A DNA stretch of 64,000 nucleotides from Bimuria novae-zelandiae CBS 107.79 (Eukaryota > Ascomycota > Dothideomycetes > Pleosporales > Didymosphaeriaceae): NCBI GenBank assembly GCA_010015655.1, contig ML976731.1, positions 47,275 to 111,274 of the forward strand. The letters are read 5' to 3'. Positions 22,901 to 35,150 of the stretch are shown here, in pieces. The notes below the pieces were generated by a model. That model searched no databases. It saw only the letters and a list, made by a program, of their open reading frames with translations, and was not told the origin of the DNA. Position 1 is the first letter of the stretch. Every line of letters starts with the position of its first letter. The translations under genes were made by a program, and so were the position numbers.

Positions 22901-23773
22901 ATGCAGCAGTTCCGCCATAGGCTCCGAGAGGTGTGGATAAAAAAACAAAGCTTGCGTGATCAAGATTTGGGCAGCTAGACATATGTTAATGCGATGCACA
23001 TGTCGGCTCGACCACTACTTACTGTATGCGTGACCATGTCTCTTGACAGCCATTGCCAATACTCTGAAGCTGTGATCACGTATTGCTTTGTTTTTGATTC
23101 TTCCCGTCTTCTCGGAGTTCTCCATGATATAGTAGATGGGTTTTGTGAGCAAGCCAATGAAAGTATCCCGCTCCGAAGTGGTCACAAATATACGCGCTAG
23201 ATCCAGCCGCAGTACTCTGCTGATTCTGTCGAGGGCTGTCTCAATCTGCGCTGTCGCATCCCATTTGCCGTCCTTGGCAGCTTTGTGCTTCGCGGCTTTT
23301 CCGCGGCCTCCCGAAGCGGTCGGCGTTTCCTGGGCGTCTCTCGTCTCCGCTGCCGATATGGCCCATCGTAAGAGGAAAGCATACATCTCCAGGAGCGTTT
23401 TGTGCATTTGCAGCGCATCTTGGTCGTTCGCTTGTATGTCCGCATGTATGGCATCGACCTGCCCGGACAGGGCGGATGAGACGAGATCAAGAATCTTGCC
23501 GAGTGTGGTCGGTGGTACGTAGGAGGAGAAACGGAGGAGGAATTGCAGCGAGTCGAAGTTGGAGCTGCGAGTGATGGCTTCCGGGCTGTCTGCGACGGCA
23601 TCGACAACGGCGTTCAGTTCAGCGTTGATAACTGCCCCCTCTTCTTGCAGCCTCTCCGGCTCATGCTCAAAATCTTGAAGCTCCCGTGGGGCATCAGGCG
23701 TCGCGATTTGGGCCGGGTCGCTGTCGTAGTGTTTGATCGCCTCGTTCACATCGAAATTCGCTTGCGAGTCCAT
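19952..23773 (-). CDS. YCS4: Condensin complex subunit 1 (Ycs4/Cnd1/CAP-D2)
   Basis: HEAT-repeat regulatory subunit of condensin, which compacts chromosomes in mitosis together with Smc2/Smc4, the kleisin Brn1 and Ycg1. Four exons join in frame to 1222 aa, the usual family size: 23773-23023, 22974-22709, 22659-20179 and 20122-19952. Introns are 48, 49 and 56 bp. The Cnd1 N-terminal domain spans roughly residues 50-340 (SYVPPTTLGKILDLVSSAL, EHLSEP-like PHLSEPMAELLHIIANSYDYPQ). Next comes the conserved SYTLRMAMIDVCGN stretch at the exon 2/3 junction. Near the C-terminus is the HEAT/Cnd1 domain, with AQAALCLAKLMCVSSEYCEKNLELL, KDPVVRSNLVIALADMAVCFN and RLNDGDPSVKRTCLMTLTFLIL. The start at 23773 (MDSQANFDVNEAIKHYDSDP, context CACCATGG) is preferred to an in-frame codon 41 residues upstream. 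It shares a 289-bp divergent promoter with CDC7. Confidence 0.95.
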
Positions 23774-24062
23774 GGTGCGCGGCTGCGCAGAAGTCGCACA
23801 GTACAAGGGGTCGCCCAATACAATTTGGCCTTGAAGGAAGAGAATAACGAGAAAAGGAAAGAGCGGTTGGCGCGGCTGTGGTGGGATGGAAGGCACGAGC
23901 GGTGTTTGCGGGCAGTTGCATTGTTGTTGTTACCACCGACCATTATTATGAAGTAGCCTATTCGGGACAAGGCCGTCCCGCGGCGCGACTTCACCCATCG
24001 CGTCCACATTTGCGCGTGTCAACAAAGCACAACACAATCCAATACGACACAGCGCACCCAGC
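23774..24062. promoter_or_regulatory. Bidirectional promoter, condensin subunit 1 / CDC7
   Basis: 289 bp separate two divergent cell-cycle genes, so both promoters must lie here. No specific cell-cycle box is claimed. Confidence 0.55.
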
Positions 24063-25503
24063 ATGGCCAAAGCCCGTGCATCGCTGCAGCGACACGTCGA
24101 GGAACTGGACGTCCACCACGAAGACATACAGGAAGGCGACCCTGAGGAGACTCTGGACGAAAGCGCCGACCCACTGGAAGAGAGCGGACGCACCATCGAC
24201 ACGAGCGAGGATGAGGTGGATGATATGGTGGCCGAAGACATAGAACGCTTCGAGAACAGCTTCGTGGGCATCAACAAGCGCTACCGGATCATCAACCGCA
24301 TTGGAGAGGGTAAATCCCTCCATTGGTTCGCCTCATGCATGCAAGCGGACTTACTAACATGTACATGCAGGCACCTTCTCAACAGTATACAAAGCTGAGG
24401 ACCTGGAGTACTACAAGTACAACAACCGCTGGGACATTGACGAGCGCGAACGCGGCAAGTGGACCTCACCCGCCAAAGTCAAACGCTCGTCCCGCCGACC
24501 CCACTATGTGGCCATTAAAAAGATATATGTCACCAGCAGCCCGATTCGAATCTTCAACGAGCTCGAACTGCTTTTCGATCTCAAGAACTCCGACTCAGTG
24601 TGTCCGCTGATCACGGCCTTCCGTCACCAGGACCAGGTTGTTGCGGTACTTCCCTACTTCCAGCATCAGGACTTCCGCGACTATTACAAGGATATGAAGG
24701 TGTCCGAGATGCGCCTTTATATGAAGAGCTTGTTCACTGCCCTAAGGGCCGTGCACAATAGGAAGATCCTGCATCGCGACGTCAAACCCACCAACTTCCT
24801 CTACAACAAGTGGCAGAATCGGGGCGTACTCGTTGACTTTGGACTTGCTGAGCGCGAAGGCACCGAGTGGCAGCAATGCAACTGCACCCTTCCGGCTGAT
24901 GAGCGCCGCTACAGGGTAGCTCACAGCATCTACGCTCAGAACCAGCAGGCCGGCCATCAGACGACCAGCTACCCCAAGAACGATACGCGTTCCAGCCGTC
25001 GAGCGAACCGCGCTGGAACTCGCGGATTCCGTGCTCCCGAGGTGCTTCTAAAGTGCACACAGCAGACTACTATCATCGACATGTGGAGCGCCGGTGTCAT
25101 CCTTCTAACTCTCTTGACCCGCCGCTTCCCTTTCTTCCACAGCGCCGACGACATCGATGCGCTCTTGGAGATTACCACCATCTTTGGACGGAGGAAGATG
25201 AAGGAGGCCGCTCTTCTACACGGCCAGGTCTTTGAGACGAACATCCCGAGCTATAGTGAGCATGGCCACAGTCTCGAGAAGATAATTCTCTGGTGCACAG
25301 GGCGCACCGACACTGACAAGAACGCACCCAAGAAGGAGCTGGACGACGAAGAGAAGGAAGCGGTAGCATTCCTCTACAAACTCTTGGAGTGCGATCCCGC
25401 TAGGCGTATCACGGCAGACGAGGCTCTACGACATCCTTTCCTCACAAAATCGTACGAGGAGAGCGAAGCAGATGACGACATGGTTGACCTCGTCGAGGTC
25501 TGA
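24063..25503 (+). CDS. CDC7: Cdc7-type protein kinase (DDK catalytic subunit)
   Basis: Serine/threonine kinase that, with its Dbf4 regulatory partner, phosphorylates the MCM helicase to fire replication origins. Exon 1 is 24063-24309. A 61-bp intron (24310-24370) interrupts the glycine loop, and exon 2 is 24371-25503, giving 459 aa. Across the junction the product reads RIINRIGEG then TFSTVYKAED. The ATP Lys is in HYVAIKKIYV (about residue 129). The catalytic loop is HRDVKPTNFLYN (about 217) and the DFG motif is VDFGLAERE (about 238). An insert between the DFG motif and GTRGFRAPEVLLK is the kinase insert that marks the Cdc7 family, and another insert follows the glycine loop. The N-terminal 70 residues are acidic. 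It is divergent from condensin subunit 1. Confidence 0.94.
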
Positions 25504-25794
25504 CGTAGTATACGATCACGAAATGTGTACATGGTTTCGGTATATTGAGCGGTATGGAACGGCGTACAGCCTTCGGGCACGGTATCTGGGAGTCGTTGTA
25601 CCTTCGCATTTATCACGGCAGGCGGATTTTTTATTGCGATACCCTTCAGTTCTTGTATGATATACACACACGTCCAGTATTGGTTCCCACGACAGATGAT
25701 ATGCTACATGCAAGATATTCCAAACACCGACTATGCTGGTATACAGGTAATCCTACAGATGCGCCCACCGACACGTTTTGAGTACAGCCGTCTT

Positions 25795-26507
25795 TTATAT
25801 CGTCTGCGCACGCGCTCTCTTTACCTTGACCTCCGCCTGCTTCTCCTGCCTCGTCTCCCGCCCTCTCTCCTTCGGCTCTGCCTGCCCCTTCTGGCCTGCA
25901 TGCTTCTCCCCTTTCCCGCTCTTCTCCGCCGCGCCTTCCTGCTCCGCTATCCTTACATTTGCCATCGCCTCTTCCAAACTCGGTATCTGCAGCTTCTGCC
26001 GCCGTGCCTCTGCCAGCCGCTGCAAGCTCACCTGCCGCCCCTTGGCCGCCGCCCGCACGTCTTTGAGTAACCGCTCGCGGATTCGGAGCTGCATGCGCTC
26101 TTCATCGGTGAGCACCGGCGGTCGGTTCTCGACGGGCTCGCCAAACGGCGCGACGATGGAGGTTACGACGTGTCGGATGTTTCTGGAGGTGCGCCAGCCC
26201 GAGGCGATGCGGACGACGTCGCCTTCGACGAGGGAGGAGTTGGGGTCCGCGACGAGGTAGGTTGTTTCGGAGGGGAAGTGCTAATGATACGTTAATATTT
26301 GCAATCCGATACACTTTGAGTTCATAGAGGGAGGTGGGAAGTGTAGGGGAGGGAGAGGCGTACTTTTCTAAACTTCTTGTTCCATTCTTGGCCGGCGATG
26401 CGGACTTTTACGGCTTTGGACATGCGGCCTGCGGAGACGACGACGCCGACTTGCGAGCTCGAGAAGAGCTTACGCACTATGGGCTTGCCTGCTAAAGACC
26501 TCGACAT
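25795..26507 (-). CDS. MRPS17: Mitochondrial small-subunit ribosomal protein uS17m
   Basis: Structural protein of the mitochondrial 37S ribosomal subunit, homologous to bacterial S17. Exon 1 is 26507-26364. An 83-bp intron (26363-26281, GTACGC...TTAG) follows, and exon 2 is 26280-25795, giving 209 aa. The S17 core reads VGVVVSAGRMSKAVKVRIAGQEWNKKFRK, then HFPSETTYLVADPNSSLVEGDVVRIASGW with RHVVTSIVAPFGEP. The C-terminal extension is long, Lys/Glu/Arg-rich and probably helical, typical of fungal mitoribosomal proteins. The N-terminus (MSRSLAGKPIVRKLFSSSQ) is basic and suits mitochondrial import. It is divergent from the SCJ1-like gene. Confidence 0.92.
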
Positions 26508-26987
26508 GGTGGATGTGTCTCCTTCCTAGATAGGGAGTGTGATTCGAATCCGTGCGGCGCCGGTGGGCGCGTCGATCGCGGCGATGTGAAGTCAGAGACA
26601 GCAAGCGAATGCGTCTCGCGTGTATTCGTGTAAAAAAGCCCCAGTATCAATCGTCAATTGGTGATGTATGCGCCGTTGTTGATGCGCGCGCTCTGCATAA
26701 AATTGAAAGCCAACCCTTAGCCAGCGATGCTGGTGCCAAGGCCCCCTCCGATTGGCTGCGCATAGATAGCTACTGGCCAGATAATGGTTTCCAGGAAGTT
26801 CAAGCACCACATAAATACTTCTGCCCCGCCTTCGCTTTCTCCAAAGACGAGTGCTTCGGTGTTCCACTGCTGTGTCACCCCGAACTCGACTTCTCTACAT
26901 GGACTGAATTTGTTCGTGAGAGTTTTTCGGTTTCAGTTTTACATCACCCTTCGCGTGTGAGGTCGCCCGCGGGCGCAATTGGCCACG
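26508..26987. promoter_or_regulatory. Divergent promoter region, uS17m / SCJ1-like
   Basis: 480 bp between two divergent ATGs. Open frames crossing it have no recognisable content. Confidence 0.45.
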
Positions 26988-28392
26988 ATGCTCTTGAGGA
27001 TACTATTGCTACTGGGGTGTCTGTTGCTGGGGACTCTTGCTGCGGAGGACTTTTACAAAGTGAGTCTTCCAAACCTTCCTACTTTGGCTCGGTTCTACGT
27101 TCATGTCGCATGAATAAAACCACGAGAAGACGACTGCTAACAAAGCACACAGCTACTAGGAATCAAGAAAGATGCGACCGAAAGAGAGATCAAGAAAGCA
27201 TACCGCGCCCTCAGCAAAAAGTTCCATCCAGACAAGAACCCGTACGCTTCACCTCTCCACCCCACCTTGCAGTTCCCAAAGGCTAACACGCCACAGTGGA
27301 GATGATGGCGCCCACGAGAAGTTCGTCTTGGTCGCCGAAGCGTATGAGGTCCTCGTCGACGAAGAGTCCCGCCGTATCTACGATCAGTACGGCCACGAAG
27401 GCATAAAGCAGCACAAGCAGGGTGGCTCGCCCCGCCAACACCACGACCCCTTCGATCTCTTCAGCCGCTTCTTCGGCGGCAGTGGACACTTTGGGCATGG
27501 TGGCGGGCAGCGTCAAGGGCCCAACATGGAGCTGAGGGTGGCAGTGCCGCTCCGCGACTTTTACAATGGTAGAGTCACTGAATTCGAAGTCGAGAAGCAG
27601 GCTATTTGCTCTGCATGCGAGGGCACAGGAAGTGAAGATGGCCACGTGGAGACGTGCGATGCGTGCGGCGGACGAGGAGCCCGGATACAAAGACAGCAGC
27701 TGGCACCAGGATTGTTCCAGCAAATGCAAGTCCAGTGCGACAAGTGCGGTGGCCAGGGAAAGACGATCAAGCACCCGTGTCCTGTGTGCGGCGGCAGTAG
27801 AGTGGTCCGCGAGCCCGAGAAGCACGAGCTGCACATCGAAAAGGGTATGCCGCTCGGCGTACGCATTACCTACGAGAACGAGGCGGATGAGAGTCCGGAT
27901 TGGGTAGCTGGCGACCTCATAGTGCACCTCGTGGAGACGGATCCGACATACGGACAACAGGACCACGAGCGCACAGATGGAACCTTCTTCCGGAGACGCG
28001 GCAAGGATCTCTTCTGGCGTGAGGTGCTATCGCTTCGGGAAGCGTGGATGGGCGACTGGACGCGCAACATCACGCACCTAGACGGCCACATCGTCCAGCT
28101 CTCCCGCAAGCGCGGCGAAGTCGTGCAACCCAACCAAGTCGATATCATCGCCGACGAAGGCATGCCCGTGTGGCACGAGGAGCTGGAAAACAACGCCGGA
28201 GAGATGTACGGCAGCTTGCACGTCGAATACGTGGTCGTACTACCAGACCAGATGGAGAAGGGCATGGAAAAGGACTTTTGGGGCGTGTGGGAGAAGTATA
28301 GGAAGAAGAGCGGGAAGACGCTGGATGAGGAGTGGGGGAGGCCGAAGGAGCCTATTGTTATGCCAACGAAGGACGAGCATGATGAGTTATAG
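26988..28392 (+). CDS. SCJ1: ER-lumenal DnaJ co-chaperone, Scj1 type, with HDEL
   Basis: Type I J-protein that stimulates BiP/Kar2 in folding and quality control in the ER lumen. Exons are 26988-27059, 27153-27241 and 27297-28392, with introns of 93 and 55 bp, giving 418 aa. A clear signal peptide ([19 protein letters not shown]) leads into the J domain ([21 protein letters not shown]) with HPD at about residues 49-51. A Gly-rich, Phe-containing segment follows ([14 protein letters not shown]). Four zinc-binding repeats come next: [24 protein letters not shown] and CPVCGGSR, the last departing from CxxCxGxG. The substrate-binding C-terminal domains follow. The protein ends KDEHDEL, so HDEL is the ER-retrieval signal. 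The second intron lies just after HPDKNP. Confidence 0.95.
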
Positions 28393-30341
28393 AGATGAGG
28401 TATAAGATGGGTGGGTGGTCTGAATGAAGTTATGTGTATAGTATGAGCATGCTTGCGGTATACCCGGAGTTTTCTTTGGCACTGGAGAGAATGGGTGGAT
28501 AGAGCGTATAGATTCGGGCTCGATGTGTTTGAGCACTACAGTATACACACGTTAGTCGATTCGGTTCTCTTTTGTGTGTCTGGTTTTGTGGGATCGTTTA
28601 CAAGGTCGGCAGGTAGGTTCTTCGTTGCTGCCGTGTAGGTGGCCATTGCGCCTTCCCATCCCAATAAACGGCAAGATCGACCCGCGACTAGCTCCACGAT
28701 ACTCTGAACGAGATCCGTTCTCCAGTTCTGAACTCAACCACCAACTGTCTTGCTCCCCAGACACTTTCCTGTCCCCCCTTTCGCATACGAATGAGTGTCA
28801 GCCTTTTATGCCGCCGCAAGGGATCCCAATTAGACAGCATGCAGATGGAGCGGGGTAACCACCAGGCTGAGGCTGAGCGACAACAGGTAACAGCCCTTAC
28901 ATCACCATGCTTCCGACATCTCGACCTTCGCATCTTTCATGTCCTGGGTCCTATCTACTGTGCCGACAACTTTATGACTGGTGTTATTCCCTCACGGTAC
29001 CCTCCTCCACTAATCCCTGTCGGTCCCACTGTGTTCCGCATGATCAGCGAAGCATCACCGAGCAGATGTGCACGCCGTCTCAGGAACGCGTGTTCTTGTC
29101 GACCCACGTTCACGCCGCTCGGTATTCTGGACACATTTTCAGTCCTATACACGTAGACCACGCGAACCAAGGACCACATCAGTCTACGATTGTGCCTTGT
29201 AAGACTTCCTCGCAAGATTCTTCGTCAACTGAGCGGTATTGCTTTTCGCTCCTCGGAGCAGGGGCTTCCGTCAACCTTACATTACATCAAAATTGCACTG
29301 GCTCCGGAACTGGGAGCCGCACCGCTTAGTGTGTCTAACTAAGGGACCTGCCTTCGGCCGAAGTAGGTACTGCATGATGTGTATTTCGATAACTCCCACG
29401 GACGAAATACTAGCCGTGAAACCTGTATTCTATGAACGTTCCAGGCGGTCTATCGTGAAAGGTCGACTACCTACGTATGGCATTGTCACGCTTTCGCGTA
29501 AAGCTGCATGTCGGCCATAAAACATACCCATATGGTATACTGCCCTGAGGGTTCGTGATATAACGCCGAGCGCTTCCTGCTCTCTTGCGACTGTATAGCC
29601 GAGCTGCACTCTACGTGAAAGCTCCGGTTGTATGTCAAACCACCCAGAGCACCAGAGTGCATGTGTGGGGAACCCTGTCCATTTAATCACGTGCGCTGAC
29701 TTTTGCAGGTAGAATGCGGCACGGTGTTCTTCACACATGGTGTCTTCCTTTGCCTCCTCCAGTATCAGATTTATTGCCGGCACGGTCGAGCTATGCCACT
29801 GATCGCCGCTCGGGGCAGGACACCTGTCTGTTGCCTCTATTGCTTCGAGTGATACATCCGGTTGTGCCTCCGTCTAGAGCCATCCTCAAACAGAGTGCCG
29901 CAACGCTCTGCCTTAAGTCTCGGTGGAAGCCATACATGAAAACTGGCATCCACTGTTGAACCTACCACTCGGAGCGACCGCAACCTCCGCGAAGGATCTC
30001 ATGCCCTCGGGCACTTGACTGAACACGATCCGCGTGACGACAATCTGGCGGCGGTGTACCCATAGCGTTGCTTCATTGCTGTGGCAAGACGACGAACACT
30101 AAGGCCGTCCTACCTAATCGTTTCGTGTATGTTATTGCTGCCTGAAAGTCTCGTCCTTCCGTCTATGTGGCTTCTTCTTGTGCCGCCTCCTTCACAAATC
30201 ATAAGTGCCGCCATATCGCAGTTTGTAGGTATAAGAATTTTGCTTTCAAGTCTGGTAGTTTGACCATATCACCAAACAATCGCGCCATTGTTACATTCCT
30301 GTTCTATTTCCAGCCCATTAATACATCAATTACCCTCCGTG
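28393..30341. other. Intergenic region, no supported gene
   Basis: About 1.95 kb between the SCJ1-like gene and the subtilase. Frames on both strands are short, overlapping and without motifs. It should include the SCJ1 3'UTR and the subtilase promoter. Confidence 0.45.
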
Positions 30342-33300
30342 ATGCGAATCGACTGCGAGACGTTAATCTTGCTTACGCTGATTATTGGCAGGGTCTCTAG
30401 CGATCTGCCGTACAGTGAGCCCAAACTTAGTGAGAAAGACAAGCTGTTTCAGCAGCTACAACATCTACTAACTGCCACAACTTTCAGATCGGCGCGGAGA
30501 ACATCTCTCAGTACAAACGATCTCCACTGTCTCGTTGTCACCTTTAACTGGGCTGTCTAGCTTGACCGGAAATAGTCCGATCCCGACGGGAACGGCGGTA
30601 TCTTCTCACTACACTGGGTCGACACAGCTGTTGAATTCATCGTATACCTTCTCGGATGCTCCTTCCTCGCAGAGCAGGTCCTTGCCCTTGACCGAGTCTA
30701 CCCACTCAACCACGTCTCCCGTCAGTACTATCGCGATTCATAACAACGGAAGCTCTTCCGGTACACCTCAGGAGTCCACCGGTAGCGGCAACTCGTACTC
30801 TACGGCAGGAAGTCCAACCGACGTCTCTCTGACTGGTGCCGCTAATTCTACGACCACAACTCCACTGTCTGATTCCGCTGTAACAAGTAGCTCTGGCAGT
30901 ACAAGCTCGTATCGCACGCCAGGCAACTCCTTAAGTTCAGTCCAGTCCACTGCCTCCTCGACTAGTTATACCGCATCTGATAGTTCCATTGTCTTGACGC
31001 AAAACTTTACTATCTCCTATAATAAGACCGGCACGCCATTCACGATGTCAGCAACGTCCCAGCCGAGCACGAGTGAAGAGAGCACTACCGCAGCACATTC
31101 TCAGAACTCATCCAGCGAAGGAACGACTGCAGCGGCAAGCTCGGAAACCTCTGCAAGTGAGAGTCAGGACACAGCATCAACAACCGAAAGTTCTGGCTCC
31201 ACTCGTTCAACAGACGTTCCTTCCTCAGATTCCTCCACTCAAGATGAATCCAGCCAGGCATCGCAGAGCCAGTCAACCACTGGAGACGTTCCGATGACCT
31301 CACAAGCCGTATCTATTCAAACATCCTACATTGTCTCGACTGCTACCGCCTCGAATGGATCTCCCTCTCCCGTTACGTTGATCCAGACGGTCGAGGTTAC
31401 TGCTTCGACAGATCGCTCTGGACAGACGACGCCTAAACAACCGTCTGTAACGGAGAGTCCGTCTGCAATACCGACACCAGGATCTTTGGTACCAATGCCT
31501 GCACCGTACATCTACGACGTGATCATTGACGGCCAGACTTACCATCTTCCATCCCCTGACGAACCAGACGAAACACCCGTTCCTATCATCTTGAAGGGCG
31601 GAATGGAGGCCTTTTTCTCGCACGAACAAGTGACGATTGGTGGGGAGATAATCTCGTTGGCGCAGTTCTCCGGAACTAAGAAAATCAAAATCCAAGGCCA
31701 CGAATATGAGGTGGGCAAGAAAGAGGGCAAATCATCCAAACCTTCTGGTGGCAGTGGTGGCGGCGGCGGCGGCGGCGGCGGTGGTGGTGGTGGTATCGGC
31801 GGGCTTTTCAAGGGTCTGGCTAAAGCGGCTGGAACTGCGATCAAGGGCGTCTCTGGTGAACGCGAAGCGGTTTTCAACCTGGCTCAGGATACTGCCCACA
31901 GTGGTGGAGGAGGTGTCGCTGACACTCTGAGCAAGGCCGGCAACCAAGTCGACGATATCGTCTCATCGATCAATGGTATTCAGAATTCGCTGCCCACAGA
32001 CAAGCTTACCCAGGCTGGGTTGGACACGGTGCTCAACGTACAGGGTCTTGGTCGTCAAGCATCGAACTTCCTCACTTCCACGGCCGATTTGCTCACGGAT
32101 CTTCCAGCTGATATACAGGACAAGGTATACGACAACATTAAGGAGTTTTCCGGAGAAGAAGGACCATTGAAGCAGGCTGAGGACGCGTTGAAGTCTTTTG
32201 AAGACTTCCCTTGGCAGGACGAACTTCCGCTATCGCAGATACCTTCAGCCACGCAGAACCCTTCAGCTTCTGCGACGGACCAGCCAAGTGGGACGAGTAT
32301 GCCAACGGAAACAGCTTCTATGCAAAGCTCGCAAGACCACACGACGACCGAGCCGACTTCCTCTTTAACACAGACTTCCACCGAGACTTCCTCAAGCACG
32401 AGTAGCGAATATCCTTCTGCCGCTCCTTCAGGGGAGCAATACATGATCCTTTCCAAACACCAGACCGAACACAAGACTTTCAAGGATTTTGTTCAACAGC
32501 TTGATCAGGGGGCGGGTCACCTTGAATCCTTCGACACCATCAACAGCCACATGTACGTAACCAATCTCACGGATAGCCAAGTTCAAGATCTTCCAAAGAA
32601 ACACAATTTCATTCAGATGATCATGCTCTGTGGTAAAAATGTCGATGGAGAAGATGGCAGTGTCGAAGAACATCGAGCCTTAGACCGACGCCTTCAATCT
32701 GAACCCAGCCAAGAACACTTCCTTTCGTACGAACAATCTAAGAGTTCACTCAACGCATCTTATCTCATTAAACGAGCAATTGTATCGGATAACGACGCAC
32801 CGTGGTGGAAGCGAATGATATCTATATCGCCAGAAGAATATGGCGAACCACTGGATAGTTTTCCGTACATGGCGGACGACTTAGGTGGCGAGGGGACAAC
32901 GATATACATTCTCGATGATGGGTTTGACGTGTCTCTCCCCGAGCTGGGCAAGAGGCACCGAAGTGTAGAGTGGGTAGTCGCTCCCAATTACCTCACTATC
33001 CCAAATGTGCCCAGGTGGAGCGAAAACCCGGGGGATGAAGAACGTTGGGAACGTTATGAACGACATTTTCCAGATAACATCCAAACGGTAGGGACCGATT
33101 TCTCACATGGGACTATGTAAGTTTTTATTACATTTCACCATACTATTTCGTTTACTGTAGGCGCTGTCCTTTAGTGAGGATAGTATTGCTTGCAGCAAGC
33201 AAAAGAGGTTGATCCTGATACGCACTAAGACCTCGGAGGGAGCGCAGTCAACTGACCTGAATAGGATGGCCATCATTGCTGCCGGCCAAAGCCGGGGTAT

Positions 33301-34796
33301 AGCTCCAAAGGCAAACCTGTTTCTGGCCAAAACGAAGACCACTTATAAGCACAAATACCGTGAAAATGACCCAGTACACATAGGATTAGTCCAGCCGCAG
33401 GCTGTCGCTTTCGTCTGCGAAAGGATCATGGCCCATATCTTAGCTAGGCTGAAGACGGACCCGAATGCTAAATCTGTCATCAATATGTCTTGGGGTACGG
33501 GCTTCATTATACATGCCGAACAGGCACAATGCTAACATATGGCAGGCAAACGCCTGGGTGAAGCTGGAGGACCTCAGCTGGATGATTATCTCAGGACCGT
33601 GTTTTTCAAATTCCTGAGCGAGCGCCACATACATCCGGTCATATCGGCTGGAAACATACCAGTTGCGGTCGATTTGCATGGTGGTACCCCGCAGCGCTTA
33701 GGGAGAGATGACAACAACATCATCACTGTCGGCGCAGTCAAGGAAGATGGAACCTTGTGGGAGTTCACAGCCGTGCCGGTTCCTGGTGCGGATGGTTCAA
33801 TAACACTGTTTGCACCTGGAGAGGTAAGCTACCTTATGTAGCAGCGCAGAACTGCTACCAGCCTTGTTTTTCCGTCTTGTCCTTCCTCTTCTATTTTTCT
33901 TTGATCCACTATCTCGCGAGTGCTGACATAGATCCTTATTCAAGAATGTCGTAGTTCCGACTACCGGTGGCCTAATTCATCCCGATCTCCAGGCTCGGGA
34001 TGGGACAAGCCACGCTGCAGCAATAATTGTGAGTTCCAGTCCTTGAAGCTAAGATTGTGTTCTAAAGACTCATCTAGTCTGGTCTTTGTGCATATCTCTA
34101 CGCATTACCGCAAATAAAGCGTATCACAAATACCTACGATGAGTTCAGCATGAAGGCGTTCTTGCTTGAGTATGCGTGGGAGCGCAGAGTCCGACCTATT
34201 AACGCAGTACCAGTGGGTTGGTCACCGGGTATCTCGCTGAACGTCCCTTACAATATGGCCCGAGGATCGTGTCTGGATAGGCGAGACGGTGGGAATGGAA
34301 CAGCTGCGCAATGCAACGCTTTGATGAAATCGGCAAAACTAGGCTCCAAACAAACGAGGTGCGTCCCTTGCTCTCTCATCAGAATTTTGAGACTGATAAA
34401 ACTAGTACTGCTTCCTCACATACGGCTTCTGAGTCAACATCCAAGTCGACGCCTTCAAGCACGAGCGAATTCATCTACTCGACATCCGTAATGACAGTCA
34501 CAAAGGAAAAGACGATTACGGTAACGGCTCCTGCGCCTGAGACTACGGAAGCACCTGATCCCGGAATTTCCATCACATCAGGCGAGAGTTGCTCTGCGGA
34601 CGCAAACACTTATACTTGTTTGGCTAAGGTGATACCCAGGCCTGAGACTACGGAACCGCCAGTGACTACGGAAGCACCTGAGACCACAAAAGCACCTGAG
34701 CCCGAGATTTCCAGCCCATCAGGCAATAGTTGCTCTACGGACGAGAACAACAATACTTGTTTGGCTAAGGGGATGCCTCCTTCCGCGAAGTTGTGA
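30342..34796 (+). CDS. Secreted subtilisin-like serine protease (S8) with long Ser/Thr-rich N-terminal region
   Basis: Seven exons join in frame to 1321 aa: 30342-30414, 30488-33116, 33265-33494, 33546-33823, 33945-34028, 34078-34358 and 34406-34796. The first intron has GTGAGC, a CTAAC branch site and TTTCAG. A signal peptide (MRIDCETLILLTLIIGRVSS) precedes a mucin-like Ser/Thr-rich region (about 25-335). Short IIDGQTYHLPSPDE-type segments and a poly-Gly run (about 447-461) follow. A helical segment and a second Ser/Thr linker lead to an I9-like propeptide (about 675-750). The S8 domain keeps its catalytic residues: Asp in IYILDDGFDVS (about 831), His in DFSHGTM (about 897), the oxyanion Asn in ISAGN (about 1014) and Ser in DGTSHAA (about 1092). 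The C-terminus has two SC-x8-TCLAK repeats in a Thr/Pro/Glu-rich tail. S8 enzymes are usually 400-900 aa, so the N-terminal half is unusual. A HET-domain gene starts 195 bp downstream. Confidence 0.85.
34406..34796 (+). repeat. Coding repeat in subtilase tail (two Cys-pair units)
   Basis: Within the last exon, two units of about 40-45 residues each carry SCSADANTYTCLAK or SCSTDENNNTCLAK, followed by Pro/Glu/Thr-rich linkers with repeated APETT/APEP. The similarity extends to the DNA (TACTTGTTTGGCTAAGG in both), so the duplication is fairly recent. Confidence 0.6.
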
Positions 34797-35011
34797 CCAA
34801 CCATACGTGAATCGATGTCCTAGAGGAGACTTACGCAATCGGTGCACCCCTTGACGATAACGACCATCTTGTCATACCATATCACTCCAACGACACTACT
34901 GCCTGCCCCGCACGTGTGAAGGGTGTCCGCCCAGCTGGGCGAAACCAACGGAACTTCGGCAGCTTCACGATACTTGCCCACTTCACGGAGGATGCCTGCC
35001 CTTCCGCCGCC

Positions 35012-35019
35012 CGTGTACG
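35012..35019. repeat. Left 8-bp target-site duplication of the hAT element
   Basis: CGTGTACG directly precedes the left terminal repeat and is identical to the right copy at 44854-44861. An 8-bp duplication is characteristic of hAT transposition. Confidence 0.93.
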
Positions 35020-35150
35020 CAGCGCGTCCAACAGTACGTAGTACGTACTGTTCGACCTCGCTACGGTTACGGTACGGTTGCTAGCTAGTACGGTACGTAC
35101 GCTACGGTTCAAAAGCCAGTACGGTATTAATAGTATGGCCATAATATTTC

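Noticed and set aside
26552..27286. 244-codon plus-strand frame
   Set aside because: Spans the divergent promoter and reads SCJ1-like exons in a wrong frame; no motif.
31539..31877. Minus-strand frame with a poly-Pro run
   Set aside because: Antisense of the poly-Gly codons of the subtilase.
35020..35110. GTACGT/TACGGTACG clusters considered as telomere-like or origin repeats
   Set aside because: They occur at both ends of the hAT next to its TIRs and are better explained as subterminal transposase-binding motifs.
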